From the NCBI GenBank assembly GCA_031290955.1, contig JAISLJ010000202.1, positions 1 through 17,135 on the forward strand: 17,135 bases of DNA, given 5' to 3'. Source of the DNA: Zoogloeaceae bacterium (lineage in GTDB: Bacteria; Pseudomonadota; Gammaproteobacteria; Burkholderiales; Rhodocyclaceae). The notes below the pieces were generated by a model. That model made no database searches and was not told where the DNA came from. It saw nothing but the letters and a program-made list of their open reading frames with translations. Below, piece after piece: positions 1-8,334 of this stretch; the stretch's first letter is position 1; every line of letters begins with the position of its first letter. Position numbers and translations under genes: made by a program.

Positions 1-120
1 TACGATTTTCTCTATCAAGCCGGCGCCAAGGCCATCTTTGGGCCGGGCACCCGGATTGAGGATTCTGCTTGGAAAACGTTGGAGGAGATTAGGAAGGCGA
101 TTCGGAAGACCGGGGGCTGA
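1..120 (+). CDS. Methylmalonyl-CoA mutase-type protein, C-terminal end (5' partial)
   Basis: The open frame enters from the left edge and gives 39 residues before TGA at 118-120. The residues include AKAIFGPGTRIEDSA followed by a short amphipathic helix. The IFGPGT segment is the typical end of the cobalamin-binding domain of methylmalonyl-CoA mutase and related acyl-CoA mutases (Rossmann-like B12 domain). In the family this enzyme interconverts methylmalonyl-CoA and succinyl-CoA in the cytoplasm. Only the last beta-strand and helix are visible, so the exact substrate cannot be told; isobutyryl- or ethylmalonyl-CoA mutases share this end. The broken methylase gene starts 22 bases downstream on the same strand. 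Confidence 0.8.
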   Translation, partial: YDFLYQAGAKAIFGPGTRIEDSAWKTLEEIRKAIRKTGG

Positions 121-142
121 AAAACGGTCGGGCTGAACACTG

Positions 143-2742
143 ATGCCGCGCGCAAAAAATCCTGCTGTCCGCCACCGGGAGGAGGTGGTCAATACCTATC
201 TTGCCATCCTGATGGCCCGACATGGCATCGACGCGGAAGCAGAGACCATCCAACGTTCCGGCGAATCGCGCCCGGATGTACTCTTCACCTTGGGCGGCTT
301 GCGTACCGTCATTGAGGGAAAATATGCCGATGTTGCCAACGCGGACACGATTGTGTCGGATGACGCGACCCGGCGGATAACGACCGGTATTTGCCATATT
401 GCCGTGGCGGTGGTGTATCCAGGCGCCTTGCGCGCGGTCGCCATGTCCGGGCTTGAGGCCGCGCTTGCCGCGGCCCCATTGCGTTACCGGATTTTTTCGG
501 AAGCCGGGCAAACCGACTGGGCGGAAGCGACGCCTTCTGAACTTCTGGCGGCGCTGCGTCGGGTGCATGGCGCATTGGTGCAAGATGATGTCGTTGCCGT
601 CGCCGCCGCGAAATTGGTCGGGAAGATCGAAAGCGTCGCCATGCTTTGGCCCCCGGCAGTTTGCGACAGATTGTCCCGGCTTCTGGAAATGCCCGCCCAC
701 AAGAGCGAAACGCCGGAAGAACGCGACGCCCGTCGGATTACCGCAACCAAGGTAGCCTCCCTTGTCCTTGCAAATGCCCTGATTTTCCAGGAGCAATTGG
801 CGGCATACGGTGATGACGCGCGCGTGCCTTCCCTGCGGACATACGACAAGGCGTCAGACCCCATCGCGGCAATCAAATCCCAATGGAACTGGATTCACAC
901 CAAAATTGATTTTGTGCCGATTTTTCAGTTGGCGGAATCCATTTTGACCGAGCTTGCGGTCACCCAACCCGTCATCGTCGCCTTTCGCGGATTGATGCAG
1001 GAGGCAAAAGACATCTGCGCAAACCAGTCCGCGCTCCGGCACGATCTCATGGGGCGCATCTATCACTGGATGCTGTATCACGCGAAATATCTGGGCACGT
1101 ATTACACGTCAACGGCGGCGGCGACCTTGCTGTTAAAACTCGTGTTTGCCCAGGATTGGGGAAAAGTGGATTTCGGCTCGGCGCGGCAATTGACGGATTT
1201 CGCGGTATCGGATCTGACCTGCGGCACCGGCACACTGCTCATGGCGGCGGCGCAGGCCATCACCGACAAATATGTGCTCGCCCGCGTCCAGAGCAGGAGA
1301 CGCCTTGAGGAAGCCGACCTGAAAACGCTGCACAAGACCCTGATGGAAAATATCCTGTATGGTTATGACGTGCTGCCCTCCGCCGTACACCTGACCGCCG
1401 CCACACTGGGGATGCTCGCGCCCAATGTCACTTTCCGCCGGATGAACCTGTTCATCATGCCGCTGGGCATCGACGGCAGAACGCCGCGCCTCGGCAGTCT
1501 GGATTTCATTGGTCACAGCCGCGTCGGCACGCAGTTGTCGCTGGATAACAGCCAGATGGAAATCCGGCAAACCAGCACCGCCGCCCAACATTACACGAAG
1601 GCAGAGGTGCCCGCGCTGGATTTGTGCGTGATGAATCCGCCTTTTGTTCGTTCGGTTGGCGGAAATTTGTTGTTTGGCAGTTTGCCGGAGGATGAGCGGA
1701 CAAAATTGCAAACCGAACTGAAAAAACGCGCCCGTAATTTGGCCCGCCTCGATTACGGCGGGACTGGGCAGCGTATTCATTGCAATTGCCGACAAACATC
1801 TGCGGGCAGGCGGGCGCATGGCGTTTATCCTGCCGGTGGCGCTGGCGACGGGTGAGGCATGGGGGATAAGCCGAAAAATGATTGCCGAAGGCTACCATCT
1901 GGAGACCGTGATTGTCAGCCACGACGCCGAGCGTCCGAATTTTTCCGAAAACACCGACCTTTCGGAAATCATGTTCATCGCCCGAAAACGCAGGAAGAAT
2001 GAGACGACGGGAAATACCACCTACATCAATTTGTGGCACAACCCGCGCACGATCTATGAGGCGATGGATGTGACCGACCGGATTTGCGCCCGCAAGAAGG
2101 CGGCCACCATTCTGGGCGATAGCGGCAGGAAGCTGGCGGAAGTGATTGAATTGCCGCCCGTGGCGGGCGAAGCGCAGTGGATGGGCGTCCAGTTCGCGCA
2201 AGCGCCTACGCTGCGCGCAGCGGTCGCGCTGGATGCCGGACAGTTACTCATTCCCGGTTCCCCACCAGTGGACTTGCCGCTTTGTGCGCTGGGCAGCATG
2301 GGCGCTCTTGGACCAGATCAAAAGCGTATTCATGAAGGTTTCAAGGTTTCAGAAACAGACTGGTCGCCTTTCCCTTCGTTTTGGAATCACGACGCGCAGC
2401 GCGTGACCTGCGTCCGGCAAAAAACCAATTCATGGCTTTTGCCTTGGCAAGAATCGCCGCGCGGCGCGGATTATGGCGAGCGTCGGTTGTGGCCGCGCTC
2501 CGGGCGCATCCTGTTGGTTGAACGTGTCAGAACAACGACGCATCGCGTTCTAGCGGTAGGTTTTGACCGAGCGGTTTTAGGCAATACTTGGTGGGCCTTC
2601 CAATCTGGCTTGTCGCCCGAACAGGAAAAGACGCTCCTGCTCTGGCTCAACAGCACGCCCGCCTTGTTGCTGATGCTTGCCCACCGCGTCACAACAGAAG
2701 GTGTCTGGATGAAAATAAAGCAGCCGCAATGGGCGGCCATGC
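143..2742 (+). pseudogene. Type IIG-like restriction enzyme/N6-adenine DNA methylase, frameshifted and 3'-truncated
   Basis: The first frame runs from ATG 143 to 1855. Its N-terminal part has a PD-(D/E)XK-like nuclease signature: Pro-Asp at residues 44-45 and E58-G-K60. A helical linker follows, then a gamma-class N6-adenine methylase core: YYTS near residue 320, the AdoMet-binding motif DLTCGTGTL at 357-365 and the catalytic NPPF at 498-501. Just after NPPF the frame drifts into nonsense. The expected continuation (IADKHLRAGGRMAFILP) lies one frame over and runs on as a second frame (internal ATG at 1818). One extra base near 1763 explains this: dropping it restores YGGLGSVFIAIAD. The second frame carries target-recognition-like sequence up to about MKIKQPQWAAM at 2742, then passes into antisense of a TonB receptor and stops at 3008. 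In the family, such fused enzymes cut and methylate DNA from one polypeptide. The protein here is probably inactive. Sequencing error could explain the frameshift but not the truncation. Confidence 0.8.
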
Positions 2743-3391
2743 AGAGTTCCTTGGGGACCACGGGTAACTTCCACCGCATCAATATCCGTGAAATCCACAC
2801 TGGAGATCATTGGGTTGTACGCATAATTGATGCCATCAACGATGATCCCCACGCTGGGATCTTGTGCATCGGTCTGGCCTTGCTTGCCAATCCCCCGGAT
2901 CGACAAGCTGTATTGTCGTGGATTACCAGGATTCCAGTTGACGTTGGCAGCCCGCTTGGTGATGGCGGAAAGGTCTTTGGCCTGCAAGCGCTCCAATTCT
3001 GCGCCTGAAACAGTGGATACGGACAGGGGAACATCTTGCAAGCGTTCCAGCCGGTTTCGGCTGCGAACGACCACGGCATCCAGAGATTGCGGCACCTCTT
3101 CAGGTTCAATTACCGCCGCAGTTGCCGCCGATACACCGGATGCGGGGGGGGGGATGGTGTCGCAACTGGAGTCGTTTCACCATCCCGCGCGGAAAGCGCC
3201 TGTCTTAAACGCGCATTTTCCGCCTTGAGTTCTTCAATTTCCTGATCCTTTGTGGTTTGCGCCTGAAGTGAACTAGCGCCCATCAAGGCAACGCTGGCAA
3301 ACAAAGCTGTCACCAGTGACCTTTTCCGAAAAATATTTTTCGGCTCTGGGTATGTTGAATGCGGTATCAACATGCGGTGTGTGGAAATCAT
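2742..3391 (-). pseudogene. TonB-dependent outer-membrane receptor, N-terminal fragment (frameshifted and 3'-truncated)
   Basis: Reading leftwards, ATG at 3391 is preceded by AAGGAG with an 8-base spacer, so I prefer it to the TTG at 3397. The product begins with a long n-region, then a signal peptide core (LVTALFASVALMGASS, cleavage likely after LQAQ), then a short coiled coil (QEIEELKAENARLRQAL) and a Pro-rich linker. The linker is encoded across a run of ten C on the coding strand, after which this frame ends in about ten residues. The neighbouring frame continues properly with SAATAAVIEPEEV and then the plug domain: RLQDVPLSVSTVSG, LSIRGIG, PSVGIIVDGI, DIDAVEVTRGPQGTL. The plug stops abruptly at about 2742, where sequence belonging to the opposite-strand methylase begins, so the rest of the plug and the whole barrel are missing. 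In the family these proteins import iron chelates, cobalamin or other large ligands; the ligand cannot be told from this fragment. Confidence 0.85.
3144..3153. repeat. G10 homopolymer inside the TonB receptor gene
   Basis: Ten consecutive G on the plus strand (ten C in the receptor's coding strand). With ten, the signal-peptide frame runs into a stop shortly after; with eleven or eight, it would join the plug-domain frame exactly. Tracts of this kind in surface-protein genes are known sites of slipped-strand phase variation. A miscounted homopolymer in the assembly would look the same. Confidence 0.9.
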
Positions 3392-3469
3392 GTGCAAGGC
3401 TCCTTGGGTAAAAGAATAAGAATTTCACTTTGTTCTCAGCAAGCAGTGTGCCAATTTTGTGGGCGACTG

Positions 3470-3498
3470 AATTTATCCGCGCGCTCAGTTTCGCTCAA
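3470..3498 (-). promoter_or_regulatory. Candidate sigma-70 promoter for the TonB receptor gene
   Basis: On the minus strand, TTGAGC (3498-3493) and TAAATT (3475-3470) are separated by 17 bases, about 80 bases upstream of the receptor ATG at 3391. The match is moderate. No Fur box or cobalamin riboswitch core was recognised in the leader. Confidence 0.3.
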
Positions 3499-3605
3499 AT
3501 CCCCAAAACCATTGCACTGACTGGAAGCATCACCGACCATTGAGTTTATGAGATTGCTTATTCATTCGTGGCAAATATCCATATCGTACTTTAGATTGAT
3601 TCCAT

Positions 3606-3643
3606 GGCATCAATTGACTGTTCCCCTGGAATCAATTGATGCC
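3606..3643. repeat. Perfect 12-bp inverted repeat with 14-base loop
   Basis: Arms GGCATCAATTGA (3606-3617) and TCAATTGATGCC (3632-3643) are exact reverse complements. A second overlapping pairing exists, ATTGATTCC (3595-3603) with GGAATCAAT (3628-3636), so two alternative hairpins compete. No T tract follows on either strand, which argues against a simple intrinsic terminator. It could be a regulator-binding palindrome or part of a dispersed repeat. Confidence 0.7.
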
Positions 3644-3748
3644 CGACTATCAGCAATCAGGCAGCAGTAAAGGAAGCCCTGATCAACTACGATTTCGCTC
3701 ACACATCCCCAAGCTGACGTTTTCATCCGACTTCGAGAAGCGGGATTT

Positions 3749-4666
3749 TCATTTCCTGTTCTTTTGCCCTTTGCTCTCCGCTTTCTGTTTTTTGTCCGTG
3801 GTCTTCCCCTCTTTGTCCTCTGCCGCCCGCAGTTCTTCGAGCTTTGCCGTGAGGAAGGCGTGGGCTTCGCTGCCGGGCTGCATGCGGGGATAAAGTTTTT
3901 CCCAGTGGGCGAGCGCGGCTTGCCGGTTGCCCGCTTCATAGGCGGCGGCGCCGGCGAGGAAGAGGGCGCGGGGACGCTCCGGGTCGAGTTTCAGGGCGGC
4001 GTCGAGGAGTTGCGTGGCTTTTCCCGTCAGCGTGCCGTTGGCCAAAACCAGTATCTCGGCGTATTCGACGAGCAATGCAGCATCGCTGGCGATTTGTTCT
4101 TCAGCGTGGGAAAACGCCTGGGCGGCTTCCGCCGCGCGGTCCTTGCCAGCGTAGGCGCGACCCAGCGTCAGCCAGCCTTGCGCGTCTCCCGGGTTGGCTT
4201 CCAGATAGGCCGCGAGTCTGGCGAGCATGCTTTCCAGCTGTTGTTCCGGCGACAGTTGGCGGGCTGCCAGGTCCAGCGCGGCGGGCTTGCCGAGCCAGGC
4301 ATAGCCCGCCAGCGCACAGGAGAGGCCAAAGACGAGGAAAAAAACCGCGCTCTTGCGGGCAGGCGGCAGCGATGCCGCGCCGGGGGCGGAAGATGTGGGG
4401 GAGGCGGTGAATGTGGCGGGATCGTCTCCGGCTTCTTCCAGAATGCGGCGCTCCAGTTCGGCGCGCGCTTCGGCGAAGGTGGCGGCGTCGCTTTGCCCGG
4501 ACTGGAATTCTCGTTCCAGTTCGCGCAGTTGTTCCTTCAGGATGGCGAGCGTTGTTTCTGTTTGCGCCGTCGCCTCCGCTGTACGTTGGAGGCGCAGCAG
4601 GGGCCAGAGCAGGACGGCAGCGGCAAGGGCGAAGAGCAGCAGGGCGAGGGCGAGAAAGGTGGTCAT
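3749..4666 (-). CDS. ccmI: Cytochrome c maturation protein CcmI (CycH-like, TPR)
   Basis: The 305-residue product starts with a transmembrane segment (residues about 4-25) and has a charged coiled-coil stretch (about 35-78; KEQLRELEREFQSGQ). A second membrane segment lies near 108-126, followed by a periplasmic region of tetratricopeptide-type helices (GDAQGWLTLGRAYAGK, PERPRALFLAGAAAYEAGN). In the family CcmI holds unfolded apocytochrome c by its C-terminus and hands it to the CcmFH heme ligation complex. The ATG overlaps the ccmH stop by four bases (ATGA), so the two are translationally coupled. It is the last gene of the run. The C-terminal tail is a lysine-rich, probably disordered extension (DKKQKAESKGQKNRK), which is unusual but not disqualifying. 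Confidence 0.93.
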   Translation of the reverse strand: MTTFLALALLLFALAAAVLLWPLLRLQRTAEATAQTETTLAILKEQLRELEREFQSGQSDAATFAEARAELERRILEEAGDDPATFTASPTSSAPGAASLPPARKSAVFFLVFGLSCALAGYAWLGKPAALDLAARQLSPEQQLESMLARLAAYLEANPGDAQGWLTLGRAYAGKDRAAEAAQAFSHAEEQIASDAALLVEYAEILVLANGTLTGKATQLLDAALKLDPERPRALFLAGAAAYEAGNRQAALAHWEKLYPRMQPGSEAHAFLTAKLEELRAAEDKEGKTTDKKQKAESKGQKNRK

Positions 4667-5181
4667 GCGTCTGGTGTTCCCTGGGTTGTTGCGGCGCTGC
4701 TCCTGGGTGTTTCCCCGAGCAGGCGGGCGAGCCGTTGGGTTTCGGCTTCGCTCAGGGGCGCATCTGCCGGACGCTGGCGCTTGAGGACGCCGCGCAAGGC
4801 AAACGCGCCGATAACGAGGAAGAGGAAGGGGCCAAGCCAGAGCAGCAGCGTCTTCCCCGTAAAGCGCGGGCGGTAGAGGATGAAATCACCATAGCGCGTC
4901 ACCATGAAATCGGTGATTTCCCGATCCGTGCGGCCCGCGAGGATCATGGCGCGAATCTCCCGGCGCAGGTCGTTGGCGAGGTCGGCATTCGAGGCGGCGA
5001 TGGTCTCGTTCTGGCAGACGAGGCAGCGCAGTTCGGCGGAAATCTCCTGGAGCCGCGCCTCGACTTCGGGATTCTCCGCAAGCGGTTTTGCTTCCGATTG
5101 GGCACGCGCCAAGGGCATCGCCAACAGCCCGGCGAACAGGAAGGCGATGGCGAGCCGGGGGAAAAGACACGTTCCCTTCAT
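4663..5181 (-). CDS. ccmH: Cytochrome c maturation protein CcmH
   Basis: The 172-residue product has an N-terminal signal peptide or anchor (residues about 8-27) and the family signature LRCLVCQN with the redox pair Cys53 and Cys56. The helical domain that follows includes the conserved MVTRYGDFILYRPRF. A membrane helix near 108-128 ends in a cytoplasmic tail. In the family this periplasmic thiol-disulfide protein reduces, or forms a mixed disulfide with, the apocytochrome CXXCH motif before CcmF attaches heme. It overlaps ccmG upstream and ccmI downstream by four bases each. Its length corresponds to the N-terminal module of E. coli CcmH; the TPR part is the separate ccmI, as is usual outside enterics. 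Confidence 0.95.
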   Translation of the reverse strand: MKGTCLFPRLAIAFLFAGLLAMPLARAQSEAKPLAENPEVEARLQEISAELRCLVCQNETIAASNADLANDLRREIRAMILAGRTDREITDFMVTRYGDFILYRPRFTGKTLLLWLGPFLFLVIGAFALRGVLKRQRPADAPLSEAETQRLARLLGETPRSSAATTQGTPDA

Positions 5182-5804
5182 GATTTCGCTTCCTTGCCTG
5201 AAACATTGCCAGCCGCAGGATCGCCCTGGAGTTCCTGGATGCGCGGCAAGAATTCCTCTTTCACGATTTCCGGCGTGATGGGGCCGATGTATTTGAAGCG
5301 GATGATGCCTGCCTTGTCGATGAGGTAGGTTTCCGGCACGCCATAGACGCCGTAGTCGATGCCAACCCGGCCATCAATGTCCAGCACGGAGACGAGGTAT
5401 GGGTCGCCGCGTTCGGCGAGCCAGCGGCTGACGCGCTCGCGCACCAGCGCATCCTCCACTTCGGCGGCCATGCGCGAGATGTCGATGCCGGCATCGCCGC
5501 GCACTTCCTTGTAGTTCAGGCCGACGATGGGCGCCTTGCCCGTCTCGCCGAGCGCCACCAGCACCGGGTGTTCCTGTCGGCAAGGGTCGCACCAGGAGGC
5601 CCAGACGTTCAGGAGCCAGACCTTGCCGCGCATTTCGGCGGGGCTGAAGGCTTCCTGCCCTTCCAGTCGAGCGAGGCGGAAATCCGGCGCGGGCCGGTCG
5701 ATCAGGGGAGAAGGGATTTCCTGTGGCTTCAGGGTAAGGCCAACGCCCAGGAGAGCGATGAAGGCCACGAAGGCCGCCAGGAGCCAGGCGAATTTGTTTT
5801 TCAT
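5178..5804 (-). CDS. ccmG: Thiol:disulfide interchange protein CcmG/DsbE
   Basis: The 208-residue product has an N-terminal membrane anchor (residues about 6-25) and a thioredoxin fold with the active site WCDPC (Cys72, Cys75). Further family marks are RPAPDFRL and the cis-Pro loop GVYGVPETYLID. In the family it is a periplasmic, membrane-tethered reductant that keeps apocytochrome c or CcmH cysteines reduced, taking electrons from DsbD/CcdA. Between LNYKEVRGD and GDPYLVSVLD there is an insert of about 20 residues relative to the E. coli type, in the region after the central strand; I believe betaproteobacterial homologues share it, but could not check. The ATG lies three bases after the ccmF stop, and the end overlaps ccmH. 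Confidence 0.95.
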   Translation of the reverse strand: MKNKFAWLLAAFVAFIALLGVGLTLKPQEIPSPLIDRPAPDFRLARLEGQEAFSPAEMRGKVWLLNVWASWCDPCRQEHPVLVALGETGKAPIVGLNYKEVRGDAGIDISRMAAEVEDALVRERVSRWLAERGDPYLVSVLDIDGRVGIDYGVYGVPETYLIDKAGIIRFKYIGPITPEIVKEEFLPRIQELQGDPAAGNVSGKEAKS

Positions 5805-5807
5805 GGG

Positions 5808-7832
5808 TCAGGCAGGGTCGGACGAAGGAGGAAGAGGGGCGCTTGCGGCGGCGGGCAGCCGTTTGCGGTAACGGCGGTCGAGGGCGGCCAGGAACCCGCC
5901 CGCCGCCATCAGGAGGCAGCCTGCCCAGATCCAGCCGATCAGCGGTTTTTCGTAGACGCGCACCGCCCATTCCCCGGCCGGGTTGGCACGGTCGATGGGT
6001 TCGCCCAGCGAGACGTACAGGTCGCGCCAGAATCCGGCGTCGATGGCGGCTTCGGTCATGGGCATGGCGGAACTGCGGTAGAAGCGTTTTTCCGGGTACA
6101 GGTGGCGCAGGAGGCGCGCGCCCTGGCGTACTTCCATGTCGCCGCGCAGGGCGGTGTAATTGGGGCCTTCCACCTCCCGGACGCCCAGGAAACGGAAGGA
6201 ATGCCCGGCCAGCGTCACCGTATCGCCGGGGGCCATTTTCACGTCCTTTTCCTCCGCATAGCCGCCGACGATGGCCACGCCCGCCACGAACACGGCAACG
6301 CCAAGATGCGCAAGGTGCATGCCCCAGAAATGCAGGGGCTGCCGGATGAAGGCAGCGACGCGCCCGCCCGCGCCACGCCCCGCCTTTGCTTGACGGAAAA
6401 GGTGGAAGAATGCGGCAAAGGCAATCCAGAGGGCGAGCGTGAGGGAAAACACGACCAGGAAGGGGAGCAAAAGAACGCGATCAATCCTGATTGCCGGACT
6501 TCCCTTCAGTCCCACAAGGAGCGTAGCGATGAAAATTGCCAGCAGCAACAGACCTCCGGGCACACGGATTATCTCCCGCCAGTCATCCCGCTTCCAGCGC
6601 ACGAATGGCCCCAGGCCGATCAGGAAGAGGAGCGGCAGCATGATCGGCACGAACACCGTGTTGAAATACGGCGGCCCGACGGAAATCTTGCCTTGCCCCA
6701 GGGCGTCGATCAGCAGGGGATAGAGTGTGCCCAGAAGCACCGTGCTCGCGGCGACCACGAGCAGGACATTGTTGGCGAGGAGCAGGGATTCCCTGGAGAA
6801 AAGGGCGAAGCGTCCGCCCAATCCCACCCTGGGGGCGCGCCAGACAAAGAGCAGGAGCGAGGCCCCCGCCACGATGGCGAGGAAGACGAGGATGAAGATG
6901 CCACGCGCCGGATCGGCGGCAAAGGCATGCACGGACGTGAGGACGCCAGAGCGCACGAGGAAGGTGCCCAGCAAGGAGAGCGAGAAGGTGGAGATGGCAA
7001 GCAGCACCGTCCAGTTCCTGAAGCTGCCGCGCTTTTCCGTGACGGCAAGCGAGTGAATCAGGGCCGTGCCCACCAGCCAGGGCATGAAGGAAGCGTTTTC
7101 CACCGGATCCCAGAACCACCAGCCGCCCCAGCCCAGTTCGCAATAGGCCCACCAGGAACCCATGACGATGCCCAGCGTGAGGAAGACCCAGGCCATCGTC
7201 GTCCAGGGCCGCGACCAGCGCGCCCAGGCGGCGTCCAGTCGCCCGGCGAGCAGCGCCGCGACAGCGAAGGCATAGGCGATGGAAAAGCCGACATAGCCCA
7301 TGTAGAGGAGCGGCGGATGGATGATGAGGCCAGGGTCTTGCAGGAGCGGGTTCAGATCCCGCCCTTCCGGCGCGGCGGGCAGGAGGCGCAGGAACGGGTT
7401 GGAGGTGCAGAGGATGAAGAGGAGGAAGCCGAAAGCGACCAGGGCGAGCGTTCCCAGCACACGGGCGCGCATGGCGGGCGCGAGCCTGCCGGAGAAGAAG
7501 CTCACCGCGCAGGCCCACCAGGCGAGCATCAGCGCCCAGAGGAGCAGCGATCCCTCATGCCCGCCCCACACCGCCGCGATCCGGTAGGGGAGCGGCAGGA
7601 GGGAATTGGAGTGCTCGGCAACATAGCGCACCGAGAAATCATTGACGGCGAAGGCGTAGGTCAGCGCGGCATAGGCCAGCGTGAGGAGAAAGGCAATGAG
7701 CCGCGCCCCAGGCCGCGCCAGCGCGATCCAGCGGGGATCATTCCCATGCGCGCCCAGGAGTGCGAGAACGCCTGCGAAAAGGGAAACGGGAACCGCGAGG
7801 ATGAGGGCGAAATGGCCGAGTTCAGGAATCAT
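5808..7832 (-). CDS. ccmF: Heme lyase subunit CcmF
   Basis: I place the start at ATG 7832 (MIPELGHFALILA), giving 674 residues, the usual size for the family. The frame is open upstream to 8000, but that extension is low-complexity and overlaps ccmE. The protein is a multi-spanning membrane protein. It shows GGHEGSLLLWAL near residue 90, HPPLLYMGY at 172-180, and the tryptophan-rich heme-handling motif GWGGWWFWDPVEN at 234-246 with a conserved His260. A large periplasmic domain and a final membrane helix near the C-terminus follow. In the family CcmF takes heme from holo-CcmE and, with CcmH and CcmI, ligates it to reduced apocytochrome c. The gap to ccmE is 40 bases and to ccmG three. Confidence 0.96.
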   Translation of the reverse strand: MIPELGHFALILAVPVSLFAGVLALLGAHGNDPRWIALARPGARLIAFLLTLAYAALTYAFAVNDFSVRYVAEHSNSLLPLPYRIAAVWGGHEGSLLLWALMLAWWACAVSFFSGRLAPAMRARVLGTLALVAFGFLLFILCTSNPFLRLLPAAPEGRDLNPLLQDPGLIIHPPLLYMGYVGFSIAYAFAVAALLAGRLDAAWARWSRPWTTMAWVFLTLGIVMGSWWAYCELGWGGWWFWDPVENASFMPWLVGTALIHSLAVTEKRGSFRNWTVLLAISTFSLSLLGTFLVRSGVLTSVHAFAADPARGIFILVFLAIVAGASLLLFVWRAPRVGLGGRFALFSRESLLLANNVLLVVAASTVLLGTLYPLLIDALGQGKISVGPPYFNTVFVPIMLPLLFLIGLGPFVRWKRDDWREIIRVPGGLLLLAIFIATLLVGLKGSPAIRIDRVLLLPFLVVFSLTLALWIAFAAFFHLFRQAKAGRGAGGRVAAFIRQPLHFWGMHLAHLGVAVFVAGVAIVGGYAEEKDVKMAPGDTVTLAGHSFRFLGVREVEGPNYTALRGDMEVRQGARLLRHLYPEKRFYRSSAMPMTEAAIDAGFWRDLYVSLGEPIDRANPAGEWAVRVYEKPLIGWIWAGCLLMAAGGFLAALDRRYRKRLPAAASAPLPPSSDPA

Positions 7833-7872
7833 TGGGTCTGGTGTTTTCCGGCAAGGGTGGAGGAGAAATCCA

Positions 7873-8334
7873 TCAGGGCGCGGGCGTCCCGGCGGCCTTG
7901 CCGACGCCTTCCCGATGCGCTTTTTCGAGGGATTGCGCCACTTCCGGCGGCATGTAGTTCTCGTCATGCTTGGCGAGCACCTCGTGGGCGACGAACACAT
8001 CTTCCCCAGTGAGTTTGCCTTGTGCCACCGCGCCCTTCCCCTCGCGGAAGAGATCGGGGAGAATGCCCTTGTACTGGACGGTGACGCGCTCGACGGTATC
8101 CGTGACCACGAAGTGGACGCTCACTCCGTCCGGCTGGCGGACGAGGGAACCCGCCTCCACCAGCCCGCCGATGCGAAAGGCCCGGTCGCGCGGAGCCTTG
8201 CCGCTCTTCACTTCGGTGGGCGAGTAGAAGAGCGAGATGTTGTCCTGCAAGGCATAGAGAACAAGGCCGGTGATGAGGCCCAGGGCGAGGATGCCGCCCA
8301 CGATCAGGGCGATGCGTTCGTGGCGCGCCTTCAT
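7873..8334 (-). CDS. ccmE: Periplasmic heme chaperone CcmE
   Basis: The 153-residue product has an N-terminal membrane anchor (residues about 8-28), the family segment SLFYSPTEV, then an OB-fold beta-barrel (RIGGLVEAGS, VQYKGILPDLFREG, ED-VFVAHEVLAKHDENYMPP). His123 is the residue that bonds covalently to a heme vinyl in this family, and Tyr127 matches the axial ligand. CcmE receives heme from CcmC and delivers it to CcmF in the periplasm. The ATG overlaps the ccmD stop by four bases. The length is normal for the family. Confidence 0.96.
   Translation of the reverse strand: MKARHERIALIVGGILALGLITGLVLYALQDNISLFYSPTEVKSGKAPRDRAFRIGGLVEAGSLVRQPDGVSVHFVVTDTVERVTVQYKGILPDLFREGKGAVAQGKLTGEDVFVAHEVLAKHDENYMPPEVAQSLEKAHREGVGKAAGTPAP

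Larger units (their letters stand above)
3392..3748. other. Intergenic region between the ccm operon end and the receptor gene
   Basis: About 357 bases without a recognisable gene, noticeably more AT-rich than the ccm genes. It lies downstream of ccmI and upstream of the receptor fragment, both on the minus strand. It holds the receptor ribosome binding site, a candidate promoter and one inverted repeat at 3606-3643. No T-rich terminator was seen after ccmI. Confidence 0.7.

Noticed and set aside
2743..3008. C-terminal part of the second methylase frame read as a novel domain.
   Set aside because: The DNA encodes the TonB plug on the minus strand with clear motifs, so this is antisense read-through past a deletion junction.
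3398..3600. Cobalamin riboswitch or Fur box upstream of the TonB receptor.
   Set aside because: I looked for the conserved B12-box core and for a GATAATGATTATC-like palindrome and saw neither.
7833..8000. Upstream extension of ccmF to 8000.
   Set aside because: The extra 56 residues are Arg/Pro/Ser-rich, overlap ccmE and do not resemble CcmF; ATG at 7832 gives the normal N-terminus.
5568..8012. An 814-codon open frame on the plus strand.
   Set aside because: It lies antisense to ccmG, ccmF and ccmE and has low-complexity Glu/Gly/Arg/His composition, as expected from GC-rich shadow frames.
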